DNA of 64,000 nucleotides from Leuconostoc miyukkimchii (lineage in GTDB: Bacteria > Bacillota > Bacilli > Lactobacillales > Lactobacillaceae), in contig NZ_BPKY01000001.1 of the NCBI RefSeq assembly GCF_019656055.1, positions 310,001 through 374,000 of the forward strand, read 5' to 3'. Shown one piece after another: positions 7,586-15,108 of the stretch. Within the stretch, counting starts at the first letter, position 1; every line of letters starts with the position of its first letter. The position numbers were made by a program, and so were the translations under genes. The notes under the pieces were generated by a model. That model made no database searches and was not told the DNA's origin. It was given only the letters and a program-made list of their open reading frames with translations.

Positions 7586-8122
7586 ATGTCAGATGAGTTT
7601 TTTAACAAGTTACGTCGTACAATAGGGTTTGATGGGCTGATTTCAACTGTAATAGGCGCTTTGATAGTGTTTTTACCCAATCGTAGCGCTCGAGCAGCAG
7701 CTGGAATGATAGGAGCTGCTTTAATCGCTGTTGGATTATTCAAATTACTATCAGTATTTAAACGTGATTTGGAAAATGGAATGGCTAGATTAGGAAACTT
7801 GATTGTTTCAATCATATATCTTGTTGCCGGTATTTTCATTTTTATCGATATGCAATCAGCAGCTATTTCACTAATTCTGGTTGTAGGTATATTAACAGGT
7901 ATGACATGGTTGATTGAAGGTTTAGTTCAATTTACGATTGTTAATCGAATTAGCACGAATAAGACTTGGTCGATTGTTTCTGCGTTAGTTAGTATATTGG
8001 GAGGATTAAGCCTTCTGCTCAGTCCGGTATTTGGCGGACTGATTGTCTGGACATTTTTTGGAGCGTCATTATTAATTGTTGGTATTTTCAAGTTGATTCA
8101 ATATTTTACTTTGAAAAATTAA
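7586..8122 (+). CDS. DUF308 (HdeD-like) membrane protein, prophage cargo
   Basis: A 178-residue membrane protein with about six hydrophobic helices, for example LISTVIGALIVFLPN, MIGAALIAVGLFKLL and SALVSILGGLSLLL. Repeated G-rich helices, LIVGIFKLIQYF near the end and the overall length fit the DUF308/HdeD family. HdeD itself is linked to acid resistance in enterics; the function of Gram-positive members is not established. It has GAGGGAGAT as ribosome-binding site, its own promoter and its own terminator, and lies between early and packaging phage genes. That layout is typical of a moron, a gene carried for the benefit of the lysogen. Confidence 0.8.
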   Translation: MSDEFFNKLRRTIGFDGLISTVIGALIVFLPNRSARAAAGMIGAALIAVGLFKLLSVFKRDLENGMARLGNLIVSIIYLVAGIFIFIDMQSAAISLILVVGILTGMTWLIEGLVQFTIVNRISTNKTWSIVSALVSILGGLSLLLSPVFGGLIVWTFFGASLLIVGIFKLIQYFTLKN

Positions 8123-8132
8123 TCAGTATATG

Positions 8133-8167
8133 AAACCGCTAGTTAGTTAAATCTAACGGCGGTTTTT
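8133..8167 (+). terminator. Intrinsic terminator after DUF308 gene
   Basis: AAACCGC (8133-8139) pairs with GCGGTTT (8159-8165) with an inner GTTAG/CTAAC stem, followed by a T-run. Confidence 0.8.
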
Positions 8168-8181
8168 GTTTGGAGAAAATT

Positions 8182-8379
8182 ATGGAAGAAACGTTAAAAA
8201 CAATACGCAGACGTGCAAAGCACATTAAAATAGCCACACAAGTGAATAAGCAACATGCTGATAATTTGAAACGCGCGACGTTTGAACGGCATAAACGTTC
8301 CAAGCAACAAATTAAGACAGAAGTTGTGGACAATCGTGTGATAGATTATCGTAGGCACATGAAGTGGTTGAGGCGATGA
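8182..8379 (+). CDS. Small very basic phage protein
   Basis: The ATG at 8182, with TTGGAG eight bases upstream, gives a 65-residue protein very rich in K, R and H (METLK-type start MEETLKTIRRRAKHIKIATQ, end YRRHMKWLRR). The basic charge suggests nucleic-acid binding, but no family was recognised. The start and upstream 12 bases are nearly repeated at 10682-10792, where the copy is broken. It follows directly on the DUF308 terminator, whose T-run overlaps its leader. Confidence 0.5.
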   Translation: MEETLKTIRRRAKHIKIATQVNKQHADNLKRATFERHKRSKQQIKTEVVDNRVIDYRRHMKWLRR

Positions 8380-8443
8380 TAATAAAATCTTAAATAACGG
8401 TTCGGCCATCTGATGGTATGATTGTTGCTATTGGAGGTTGGAT

Positions 8444-8602
8444 ATGAAACGAAAACGTATAATTGCTATCTACACAGGGATAATAGCAGCCGTAGCTTTT
8501 TTGGTAACAGAACATTTAGGATTGGATTTAGGTAAGTCCATATTCATATCAGTTGTCGCTGTCGTTGTTGGAAGTGTATTACTGGAAAAGTTTATAAAGT
8601 GA
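8444..8602 (+). CDS. Small two-helix membrane protein
   Basis: The ATG at 8444 follows a TTGGAGG site and gives 52 residues: a basic start (MKRKR), a hydrophobic helix (IIAIYTGIIAAVAFLV), a short loop (TEHLGLDLGKS) and a second hydrophobic helix (IFISVVAVVVGSVLLEKF). It is followed directly by its own terminator. The topology resembles small phage membrane proteins of unknown function; holin activity is possible but nothing specific shows it. Confidence 0.6.
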   Translation: MKRKRIIAIYTGIIAAVAFLVTEHLGLDLGKSIFISVVAVVVGSVLLEKFIK

Positions 8603-8604
8603 TT

Positions 8605-8627
8605 AAGCGCATAAGCGCTTTTTATTT
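8605..8627 (+). terminator. Intrinsic terminator
   Basis: AAGCGC-ATAA-GCGCTT hairpin (8605-8620) followed by TTTATTTT. Confidence 0.75.
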
Positions 8628-8663
8628 TGAGCTAAATCATTGAAAGGAGGTACTTTAAATGAC

Positions 8664-9470
8664 ATGAAAAAGTATGAAGAAGCCGAGCAAGATTATTTAG
8701 CAGGCTCTAAGTATCAAGATATTGCCGATAAATACGATGTATCTCTTTCAACTGTTAAACAGTGGAAACGTAGATATTGGAAATCTGATAATGTAACCAC
8801 AGATAAAAAGGTTACAAAAAAAGTTACAAAGGTTACACAGAAAAAACCAACTAAAAAAGCTATTGAAGAGTTAAGTAACAGCGAGCTAACAGACAAGCAA
8901 AAAGCCTTCGTACTGTAGTATATTCGTATTTCTAATGCCATACAAGCGTACATAAATATTTACGATGTGCCATACAGAACTGCTAGGGTTAGTGGTTCTC
9001 GTATGTTGACAAATGATAACATTCAAAACGAAATAAAGCGTCTACACCAAGCTAAATTACAAGAGCTTAGTGTGGGCGTTTTTGATTTAATGGAAGACAT
9101 AGTGGTTGAAGCACGGGCTGATATTGGCGACTATGTTAAATTTGGTGCGTATGATGAAACGTTGTATGAATATAAAGATGGTAAGCCTGATAAAAATAAA
9201 CCAGTGTTGGATGATGAAGGCAATCCCATTAAGTTACACAAATCCTGGGCACAATTCAAAAATCAGGAATTTGTTGATAGTAAAGCAATTAAGTCTATAC
9301 GAATGGGTAAAGATGGTCCAGTAATTGAGTTGCACGATCGCAATAGAGCACGTGACAAATTACTGGAAATGATGGGTGATTATGTTAAGAATGATGAGGC
9401 AGAAGATGGCTTAATCAACGCAATTAAGCAGAGTCAAGTATTTGGAGAAAACGATGGCATCGAAACGTAA
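8664..9470 (+). pseudogene. terS: Phage terminase small subunit, split by an in-frame amber codon
   Basis: From the ATG at 8664 (GAAAGGAGG upstream) the frame encodes a DNA-binding N-terminus (YEEAEQDYLAGSKYQDIADK, a helix-turn-helix) and the conserved ELTDKQKAFVL. A TAG at 8916-8918 then stops it, after 84 residues. The same frame continues without shift as YYIRISNAIQAYINIYDVPY and on to 9470, matching the rest of terminase_2-type small subunits (ARADIGDYVKFG). So a single nonsense mutation disrupts an otherwise full gene of about 268 codons. Packaging initiation should be lost unless an amber suppressor exists. Confidence 0.8.
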
Positions 9471-10125
9471 AATTAATGCCAAATTTGATTTCAAACCTTT
9501 CTCAACAAGGCAAATGCAAGTAATGGCATGGTGGACAAATCCACTTTATCGGGATAAAGAAGCCATTATTGCTGATGGTTCGGTTCGTGCTGGTAAAACT
9601 GTTGTCATGTCATTGGGTTATATTGTGTGGTCCATGGCGGAGTTTAACGGTCACAACTTTGGAATGGCTGGTAAAACGATTGGCTCATATAGTGAGGAAC
9701 ATAAAAATGAAATTTATGTTGGATTAGCACCGGCAATACTACAATCTGCTGGCAGATACGGCACTAGTATTGTAACTAAATCAAGTTACTCCAAGAGGGT
9801 TGAAAAAGATGATACGGTTCAGCAGGCTCAAACTAATATTACAATTAGAATCAACTTTTATTTTACTGGAGATCCGTTAGTCCAATTACAAGTTTCAGAA
9901 CAAGAATTATCTCAATCACAAAATGTAATGCAAAAAATATGGAATGCTGCTGTGTGGTCAGAAGCAGAGGTTGCTCAAATGTTAATGTCTACTGTTGGAA
10001 TGATTCAAAATGGTGTAGAATCTCTGCAAGTTAGTGATGGAAATATTTCTGGAACCACTGCAGTGTTATCAGCTTCCACTGTGTTGTTGATTGTTTCAGT
10101 GTTTGTTGTTACCATTATCGTATAG
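9454..10125 (+). pseudogene. terL: Terminase large subunit N-terminus fused to unrelated sequence
   Basis: The ATG at 9454 follows TTTGGAG and overlaps the end of terS. Residues 1-78 are a normal large-terminase start, with FSTRQMQVMAWWTNPLYRDK and the Walker A-like motif DGSVRAGKT, up to FGMAGKTIGS. At about 9690 the expected terminase sequence stops. The frame continues for about 145 residues of unrelated protein that ends in a long hydrophobic stretch (STVLLIVSVFVVTIIV). The rest of the ATPase domain and the whole nuclease domain are gone, so no packaging motor can be made. The fused tail was not recognised. The junction probably marks a deletion or insertion breakpoint. Confidence 0.75.
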
Positions 10126-10156
10126 ATAAATAATTATTTTATGAAATGAGAAATGA

Positions 10157-10573
10157 ATGTTGACTCATACACTAGCGTCATTGTTTCTAGAAGGTATAAT
10201 TTTATACAGTGCAATAACGTTTTCTTTGTTAGTAGTTAAGCTTAGGAAAAATAAAATTATTCCAAGAAAAGTAATGCAGCAGGTTTATCAAAAAAACATA
10301 TATAAATGGCTTTTTACGTCAATATATAGTTCACAATTTATTTTTATTTTTTTAATATACTTCAGTAATATTCATATAGATAAAGGTAATATATATTTAC
10401 TTCAGCTTTTTACGATATTGATTTTGTTTTTACTTGAATTAGTAGCTTATGTTAGAGTAGTGAGAAATAGTATATTTTTCAAACAATCACTTGAAAGAAA
10501 ATTTGTAAAAAAAGTTTTTCAAATATTTTATATAGTGCAGTTTGTTTTTCTGTTAATGCCAATATTAAATTAA
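10157..10573 (+). CDS. Four-helix membrane protein of unknown function
   Basis: A 138-residue protein with four predicted membrane helices: about residues 6-28, 49-70, 79-99 and 117-136. Between helices 1 and 2 lies a basic loop (KLRKNKIIPRKVMQQVYQKN). It follows the hydrophobic tail of the terminase fusion by 31 bases, and the region is more AT-rich than the phage genes before it, which suggests inserted DNA. The ATG at 10157 has only a weak ribosome-binding site; an in-frame alternative was not seen. No family was recognised. An immunity or transport role would be a guess. Confidence 0.5.
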   Translation: MLTHTLASLFLEGIILYSAITFSLLVVKLRKNKIIPRKVMQQVYQKNIYKWLFTSIYSSQFIFIFLIYFSNIHIDKGNIYLLQLFTILILFLLELVAYVRVVRNSIFFKQSLERKFVKKVFQIFYIVQFVFLLMPILN

Positions 10574-10640
10574 TAGGCAATGTTGAAAAAAGATTATTTA
10601 AAATGAATTATAACTATACTTGAAAAAGTAAAAAATACAC

Positions 10641-10685
10641 GGTCCAATTTGCGAATCTGAAACCGATACGCAGATTGGATCTTTT
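10641..10685 (+). terminator. Intrinsic terminator after the membrane protein gene
   Basis: GGTCCAATTTGCG (10641 on) pairs with CGCAGATTGGATC (ending 10681), followed by TTTTG. The same placement, with a terminator T-run overlapping a TTTGGAGAAAATTA leader, occurs at 8133-8182. Confidence 0.65.
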
Positions 10686-10792
10686 GTTTGGAGAAAATTA
10701 GGGCAGGAACACTAAAAACAATACGTAGACATGTGACTCATATTACAATCACATGCAAGTGAACAGAAGACAGGTTGATAGCTTGGAACGCC
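10682..10792 (+). pseudogene. Degraded second copy of the small basic phage gene at 8182
   Basis: The leader TTTTGTTTGGAGAAAATTA is shared exactly with 8165-8183, and the following 90 bases align with the start of the 8182 gene without gaps (shared AAAAACAATACG and AGAC). The ATG has become AGG, and the frame contains stops. It joins directly to tail-fibre sequence at about 10790. This looks like a relic of duplication or recombination between two phage modules. Confidence 0.6.
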
Positions 10793-11564
10793 TGATGACA
10801 CTTTGTTTTGGGAGTTTAAAAATAACCGTTCATTAAGAACACCAACTAATAATCTTTTAACTGAAAACGGTGGTAAGTAGAATTTTAAAACAGATAATGG
10901 TGTAAAAATGATTATAGGTGCTGATTTAGATGGAATCGCATTAGGAGCCTCATCGCCTAAATCTAATGGCATACCAGTAAATACTAACCTTAACAATATA
11001 AAGACTGATGGATTTTACACGTTTCAATCTGGAAGCATAACTAATAGTCCAGTGTTATAATATTTTTCTCTAACCGTAGTAACAATCGGACAAAATAACG
11101 GGACACAAACTTTAATTGACAGCGATACTGGCGTTACATGGACTAGAGGTTGGAAAGTCAACGGTGTTTTCAGTGAGTGGACAAGCAATGTTCCAAAGTC
11201 TGCTAGTGTTTTAGTATACGGATTAGGTACATTATTTGATGCATCAACATATTTAACTTTCGTTAAATATGGGAATGTTGTTACAGTGTACGGTACTTTA
11301 GATGCTGCAAAAGATATAACGGGACTAGCTAGTTACAACGGAGAAAATCTAACACCAGTTGGATATCGGCCATTGCGAGAAGTTAAGTCACAAATTTCAC
11401 ATAATTCTTCTAATGGAGGAAACAAGGTAAGAGGAGACGTATCATATGGAGCTAGTGGTAACATCTCAATAGATGATGTTACCATTGGTGGTTCTGATGT
11501 CATGAATGGCACAATACTAAAGGGAATAACGTTGACATTCTCAGCTACTTGGGTCACGTCATGA
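10793..11564 (+). pseudogene. Tail fibre / receptor-binding protein C-terminus with two stop codons
   Basis: One frame reads continuously from about 10793 to the TGA at 11564 except for TAG at 10878-10880 and TAA at 11058-11060. The translation has typical phage fibre content: LRTPTNNLLTENGGK, then GADLDGIALGA, NLNNIKTDGFYTF, IGQNNGTQTLIDSDTGVTW and a beta-rich C-terminus (VTVYGTLDAAKDITG). The N-terminus of the fibre is absent. The last 92 codons are open from a GTG at 11286 but have no convincing ribosome-binding site. This is the only structural gene left, so tail assembly is not possible from this locus. Confidence 0.75.
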
Positions 11565-11592
11565 TAAAAAAATGGAAGGTACAAAAGTAAAC

Positions 11593-12051
11593 ATGGATCA
11601 ACTACTACAATATTTATTTGCCAACCTGAATGGGGCTACCGAAACGGCAGTCCTTTTTATTTTGGTTTTTTTTGACACGTTTTTAGGATCGCTGTGGCGA
11701 AAACGTCAAGGTGTTGCCAGAACTTCAGGAGGTGGGTTGGGCGGGTTAATTACATCAATACCATTGGCATTGATGCCTGTTGTTATATGGGCGTTTACAA
11801 TTTTGATTTCTTACGTACCAACCCATTTAGGTGGACGTGATTTTACGTTTCAACCACTCATTTTTGATGTTATTTCATTCGCGGTAACGTTAATAATTGG
11901 CAACTACATGCTGAAATCAGTTTACGCCAATATGCAACTAGCTGGCATGGATATTCCAAAATGGGCCATTAAATGGGTGGAAGACGAGTATCACGTTAAA
12001 TTACGAAAAATTGAAACAGAGCCAGGAGCGGTTAGTAAAAAGGAGAATTAG
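11593..12051 (+). CDS. Phage holin
   Basis: About 152 residues from the ATG at 11593, which has GGAAGG upstream; an in-frame ATG at 11572 would add seven residues but lacks a site. Three hydrophobic helices (TAVLFILVFFDTFLG, IPLALMPVVIWAFTILISYV and FDVISFAVTLIIGNYML) are followed by a charged C-terminal tail (VEDEYHVKLRKIETE). Topology, length and a place directly before the endolysin fit phage holins of the Lactobacillales type. It would permeabilise the membrane and release the lysin. It appears intact. Confidence 0.8.
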   Translation: MDQLLQYLFANLNGATETAVLFILVFFDTFLGSLWRKRQGVARTSGGGLGGLITSIPLALMPVVIWAFTILISYVPTHLGGRDFTFQPLIFDVISFAVTLIIGNYMLKSVYANMQLAGMDIPKWAIKWVEDEYHVKLRKIETEPGAVSKKEN

Positions 12052-12052
12052 T

Positions 12053-13030
12053 ATGGGATATATAATTGAACGCAATATCGTAGTGCCAGGTCGTCCAGCA
12101 TTGGACAACGGCCTTGCTGTTGGACCGTTTGGACAAACCCATTTACACTCCACAGCTAATGAAAATGCAACAATGGACGGTGAAGTTTCTTATTTAAGCC
12201 GGAATTGGCCAAACGGATATTATACACATTTAGTTGGTGGTGGCGGTCGTATTATTCAAGTCGCTGAAACAAACGGTGGTGCATTTGACGTTGGAGGCGA
12301 TTGGAACTGGGAAACATATGCTGCAATCGAATTCTCGGAGAACATTAAAAATCAAGCGGATTTCAATAAGTCATATCGCGCTTACATCTGGTTGGCTCGG
12401 AAATTGGCAGATGAATGTGGTGCAAACTATGATCTAGATGACAATGATTTAGTTGGTATCAAGACCCATAACTTTGCCAGTCGAACTGGACACGGTTCAG
12501 ATCATACTGACCCTATTGCATTTCTTGCTAAATGGGGAATTTCTTATCAACAACTCAAGAATGATTTGATTAATGGCTTTGACGAAGCGCCAGTTCCGGC
12601 TGCTAAGTTTAAGGTTGGCGACCAAATTGTGCTTACTAAAGAAGCTTATGCAACGCGTTGGGGAACTAAGTTTAACAATGCTGTTAAAACATCTTGGGGT
12701 ACGGTTAGAAAGGTTGATAGAGCTGCACAATCTAAGTCACAATACTCATACGGTATCGACTTTAGTGGTCGTATATGGAACGTGTTAGAACAAGATTTGA
12801 TTAAGCGACCATCTCAACCGGCTAAGAAAGTTGGAGGTTTCAAGGTTGGCCAAGTTGTGACTTTGAAGTCATCAGCAAGTCATTGGCAGACTGGACAGCC
12901 AATCAAGAATTTTGCTAAAAACAAACAATACAAAATTAAGAGTGTTAAGGCAGTTAATCAGTCAAATAGTAATCAAGCGGTATTACTTGAAGGTGTGATT
13001 AGTTGGGCATTGGCTCAAGATGTGAAATAA
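12053..13030 (+). CDS. lys: Endolysin: N-acetylmuramoyl-L-alanine amidase with C-terminal wall-binding repeats
   Basis: The ATG at 12053 has AAGGAG upstream and gives 325 residues. Residues 1-170 are an Amidase_2/PGRP domain with zinc-ligand histidines in GQTHLHSTAN and SDHTDPIAFL and the core YYTHLVGGGGRIIQ. Residues 180-325 contain two SH3-like repeats, each starting with FKVGD or FKVGQ plus IVLT or VVTL and a tryptophan motif. The enzyme cleaves the bond between muramic acid and L-alanine. No signal peptide is present, so export depends on the holin. It looks full-length and functional. Confidence 0.9.
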   Translation: MGYIIERNIVVPGRPALDNGLAVGPFGQTHLHSTANENATMDGEVSYLSRNWPNGYYTHLVGGGGRIIQVAETNGGAFDVGGDWNWETYAAIEFSENIKNQADFNKSYRAYIWLARKLADECGANYDLDDNDLVGIKTHNFASRTGHGSDHTDPIAFLAKWGISYQQLKNDLINGFDEAPVPAAKFKVGDQIVLTKEAYATRWGTKFNNAVKTSWGTVRKVDRAAQSKSQYSYGIDFSGRIWNVLEQDLIKRPSQPAKKVGGFKVGQVVTLKSSASHWQTGQPIKNFAKNKQYKIKSVKAVNQSNSNQAVLLEGVISWALAQDVK

Positions 13031-13042
13031 TTGAATAAACTT

Positions 13043-13085
13043 AAAAAGGCACTAACTTGCATTTATGCGAGCTAGTGCCTTTTTT
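13043..13085 (+). terminator. Strong terminator after the lysis genes
   Basis: AAAAAGGCACTA pairs with TAGTGCCTTTTTT with an inner CTTGC/GCGAG stem. It marks the end of the late operon. Confidence 0.9.
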
Positions 13086-13092
13086 GTATTTA

Positions 13093-13482
13093 TTAATGAT
13101 TAAAATTGCTCTGATTCAATGTCCAGCGTGATTCAGAAGTTGTAGGAAGTATCATCAAAATGAAGAACCAGATATTACCAATTAATGGAATTGCAGAAAT
13201 AAGTATCCAACCAGCACTACGGTTTGTATCATGCAAACGTCTTGCTTTCACAGTCAATGTCGCAATCCATACGAGTAAAGCGATTAATTTAGCCACTGTG
13301 TTTGTTGATAAATCGCTAAAATTGTAAATATCCTCAAGTGAATGTCCTTGTATTTTTTCAATAACATTTATTAAAATACCACCAATTAAATAGTTGACGA
13401 TAATAGGAATCCAGTATTGCGCTCTTGTTGCAGTTGCGTTCCACACAAACATCTTTGTCCAAAATTCTTTATAAGCATTCAT
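13093..13482 (-). CDS. DUF805 membrane protein
   Basis: A 129-residue protein on the minus strand with AGGGGGAAA before the ATG. It has four hydrophobic helices and the family signature ARRLHDTNRSAGW near residue 85, plus the start FWTKMFVWNATATRAQYW. DUF805 proteins are inner or cytoplasmic membrane proteins of unknown function, frequent in prophages and stress islands. Its orientation is opposite to the lysis genes and it follows their terminator, the usual location for lysogenic-conversion cargo. Confidence 0.85.
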   Translation of the reverse strand: MNAYKEFWTKMFVWNATATRAQYWIPIIVNYLIGGILINVIEKIQGHSLEDIYNFSDLSTNTVAKLIALLVWIATLTVKARRLHDTNRSAGWILISAIPLIGNIWFFILMILPTTSESRWTLNQSNFNH

Positions 13483-13550
13483 AGTTAATTTCCCCCTATA
13501 TAATAAGACTATGTATATTATGATACATAAGACCTATTTAAAACGCAAAT

Positions 13551-13579
13551 TTACTACTAATAAAATACTATGTTATAAT
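13551..13579 (+). promoter_or_regulatory. Promoter of the first csbD-like gene
   Basis: TTACTA (13551-13556), a 17-base spacer and TATAAT (13574-13579). The 5' UTR that follows (TTGTAACATCAAATAAGAAT and the ribosome-binding site) is repeated before the second csbD-like gene at 27546. Confidence 0.65.
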
Positions 13580-13619
13580 ACATTTGTAACATCAAATAAG
13601 AATCAAGGAGAACATCATT

Positions 13620-13838
13620 ATGTCAATTGAAGAAAAGTTTGATAGCGCCAAGGACAAAGTTGCGGGTAAGGCAAAAGAGGTAGAAGGCAAAGTTACCGGT
13701 GACAAGAGTCGCGAAGCAGAAGGTAAAGCACAAGGTGTTCTAGGTAAAGTGAAAGATACGGTCACAGACGTAAAAGACGCTGTTAAGGATGCTGTAGATG
13801 ATACTGTAAAAGATTTTAAAGACGACAGTAAAAAATAA
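13620..13838 (+). CDS. CsbD-like stress protein (copy 1)
   Basis: A 72-residue hydrophilic protein ([20 protein letters not shown], then [20 protein letters not shown]) of the CsbD family. These are small, natively flexible proteins induced by general stress in Bacillus (there under sigma B, absent from lactic bacteria). It is nearly identical over its first 50 residues to the protein at 27546; this copy has four extra residues in the C-terminal VKDAV repeat. The ribosome-binding site is CAAGGAG. Lying inside the likely prophage limits, it may be a cargo copy captured from, or donated to, the chromosome. Confidence 0.85.
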   Translation: MSIEEKFDSAKDKVAGKAKEVEGKVTGDKSREAEGKAQGVLGKVKDTVTDVKDAVKDAVDDTVKDFKDDSKK

Positions 13839-13912
13839 ATAGAAAAGTAAGTTCTTGGAAGTACATTATTATTTTGACTAGATATTATTCTAGTTTTTTT
13901 ATTTGCAAATAA

Positions 13913-13924
13913 AAACATTTGTTC
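13913..13924. promoter_or_regulatory. LexA-like box in the prophage right end
   Basis: AAACATTTGTTC differs by one base from the perfect box GAACATTTGTTC before yhaO and equals the box before lexA. It lies about 25 bases upstream of the broken small gene at 13949 and could put it under SOS control. Confidence 0.5.
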
Positions 13925-13948
13925 GATTAATGTCATAGAGTTGATATT

Positions 13949-14208
13949 ATGAACACGACGACAAATTAATCGAAGAAATCAAGAAGCGATTCACGAAAAA
14001 GAAAAACACATTGTATTGGGTGCGTATCGTGTACCAAAGATATTCCAAGCAGTTGAACGTGTTCTTTGAATATGCCAAAATAGGTATGGCCACACATTCT
14101 GAACAAATAGGCAGGTATGTTGAATCAGAAAAGGATCATATGCTAGAATTAGCGAAACGTATCAAAACAGAAACAAACGTAAGTGTGGAACTAGGTGATT
14201 TCGAGTAA
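13949..14208 (+). pseudogene. Small phage-type gene with a frameshift just after the start
   Basis: An ATG at 13949 leads to a stop after six codons (MNTTTN). One base shifted, an open frame runs from 13951 to 14208 (EHDDKLIEEIKKRFTKKKN, then VYQRYSKQLNVFFEYAKIG and ending SVELGDFE). Loss of one G after the ATG (ATGGAACAC to ATGAACAC) would explain both. A shorter product could still start at a TTG at 14011 (65 residues). The family was not recognised. It is followed by a strong terminator and preceded by a LexA-like box, so it was probably an SOS-induced phage gene. Confidence 0.5.
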
Positions 14209-14209
14209 A

Positions 14210-14243
14210 ACACCCAACCAGTGATTCGGTTGGGTGTTTTTGT
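14210..14243 (+). terminator. Intrinsic terminator
   Basis: ACACCCAACC pairs with GGTTGGGTGT over an AGTGATTC loop, followed by TTTT. Confidence 0.9.
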
Positions 14244-14306
14244 GTTGTTTTGTGTTGTTTTATGCTATAATCGAATAAGTTTTTTATCAAAATAAAAGGT
14301 AAGTTG

Positions 14307-15095
14307 ATGTTAAAAGTAAAAACAGTAGTTGAACAAATGAAAGTTGGCACGAGCAAACCATTTTTAGTAGTTTGTGATGATGATCAGCAATATGTCATGA
14401 AATATAGTGTACGACAAGCTGAAAATTCAAAGGCATTGTTCAATGAACTTTTAGGATACCACATTATTGACTTTTTAAAACTAAATCATCCAGAATTTCA
14501 ATGTGCAAAGTTAAGTCAAGATACGGTAAGTGAAAATGTTGATCTGTTTGATGCTGAACCAAAAGTTGGAACGGTTTTTGTTACAAAGTATCATAATTAT
14601 ACACCAGCTGCTGTTCCAAATATATTAAAAAGCGCTACTAACATAGACACATTTTTAGGAATCATTTTTTATGACCAATTTATTGTTAATATTGATAGAG
14701 GATTGAATAGAGGTAACTGGTTAATTGATAGGAAGGATATGAAATTAAATGTTGTTGATAATGACAGAATCTTAAAGCAACAACAATTTTGGACACCTGC
14801 TACGCTTAAAGAAATTAGTAAAATACCTCCTTTTGAAATTGAAGCATTAGAGGATGTAGAATATGAGTATCTACTAGAAGCGTATGGCGACACTCATGGT
14901 AAACATAGCTTTGATCATATTGTGCGAAAAGTAAAAAGCATTAGTCCTGATATTGTGGACGAATGGTTATCAGATATTCCCGTTGATTGGTTAATAACAG
15001 AAACCGATAAATTAGCAATTAAAGAGTTTATTTTATTTCAAGTGAGACATGTAGAAGAAATAGTTGATTATTTAGTTGTTAAATTCAGCATTTAG
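14307..15095 (+). CDS. HipA-like kinase domain protein
   Basis: The ATG at 14307 has AAAGG upstream and gives 262 residues. Visible kinase elements are a glycine/lysine N-lobe (GTSKPFLVVCDDDQQYVMKY, with K32 as candidate ATP-binding lysine), a catalytic-loop-like FIVNIDRGLNRGNWLI (D130, N137) and a metal-binding-like VVDNDRIL (D151-D153). This is the stand-alone HipA-like domain known to occur next to DUF3037 genes, which is the arrangement here (13 bases between the genes). Unlike HipA toxins it has no HipB-type HTH partner. A TATAAT with extended TG lies at 14266-14271. The substrate is unknown; all kinase residues appear intact. Confidence 0.75.
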   Translation: MLKVKTVVEQMKVGTSKPFLVVCDDDQQYVMKYSVRQAENSKALFNELLGYHIIDFLKLNHPEFQCAKLSQDTVSENVDLFDAEPKVGTVFVTKYHNYTPAAVPNILKSATNIDTFLGIIFYDQFIVNIDRGLNRGNWLIDRKDMKLNVVDNDRILKQQQFWTPATLKEISKIPPFEIEALEDVEYEYLLEAYGDTHGKHSFDHIVRKVKSISPDIVDEWLSDIPVDWLITETDKLAIKEFILFQVRHVEEIVDYLVVKFSI

Positions 15096-15108
15096 AAAGG
15101 AGAGAATT

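Noticed and set aside
8664-9470. Programmed read-through of the terS TAG
   Set aside because: No stimulatory context or conserved read-through was recognisable, and neighbouring terL and fibre genes are also broken, so decay is the simpler reading.
9690-10125. Possible glucosaminidase or lysin domain in the tail of the terminase fusion
   Set aside because: A short stretch (GLAPAILQSAGRYG) superficially resembles lysozyme-like helices, but no catalytic motif or continuing similarity was seen.
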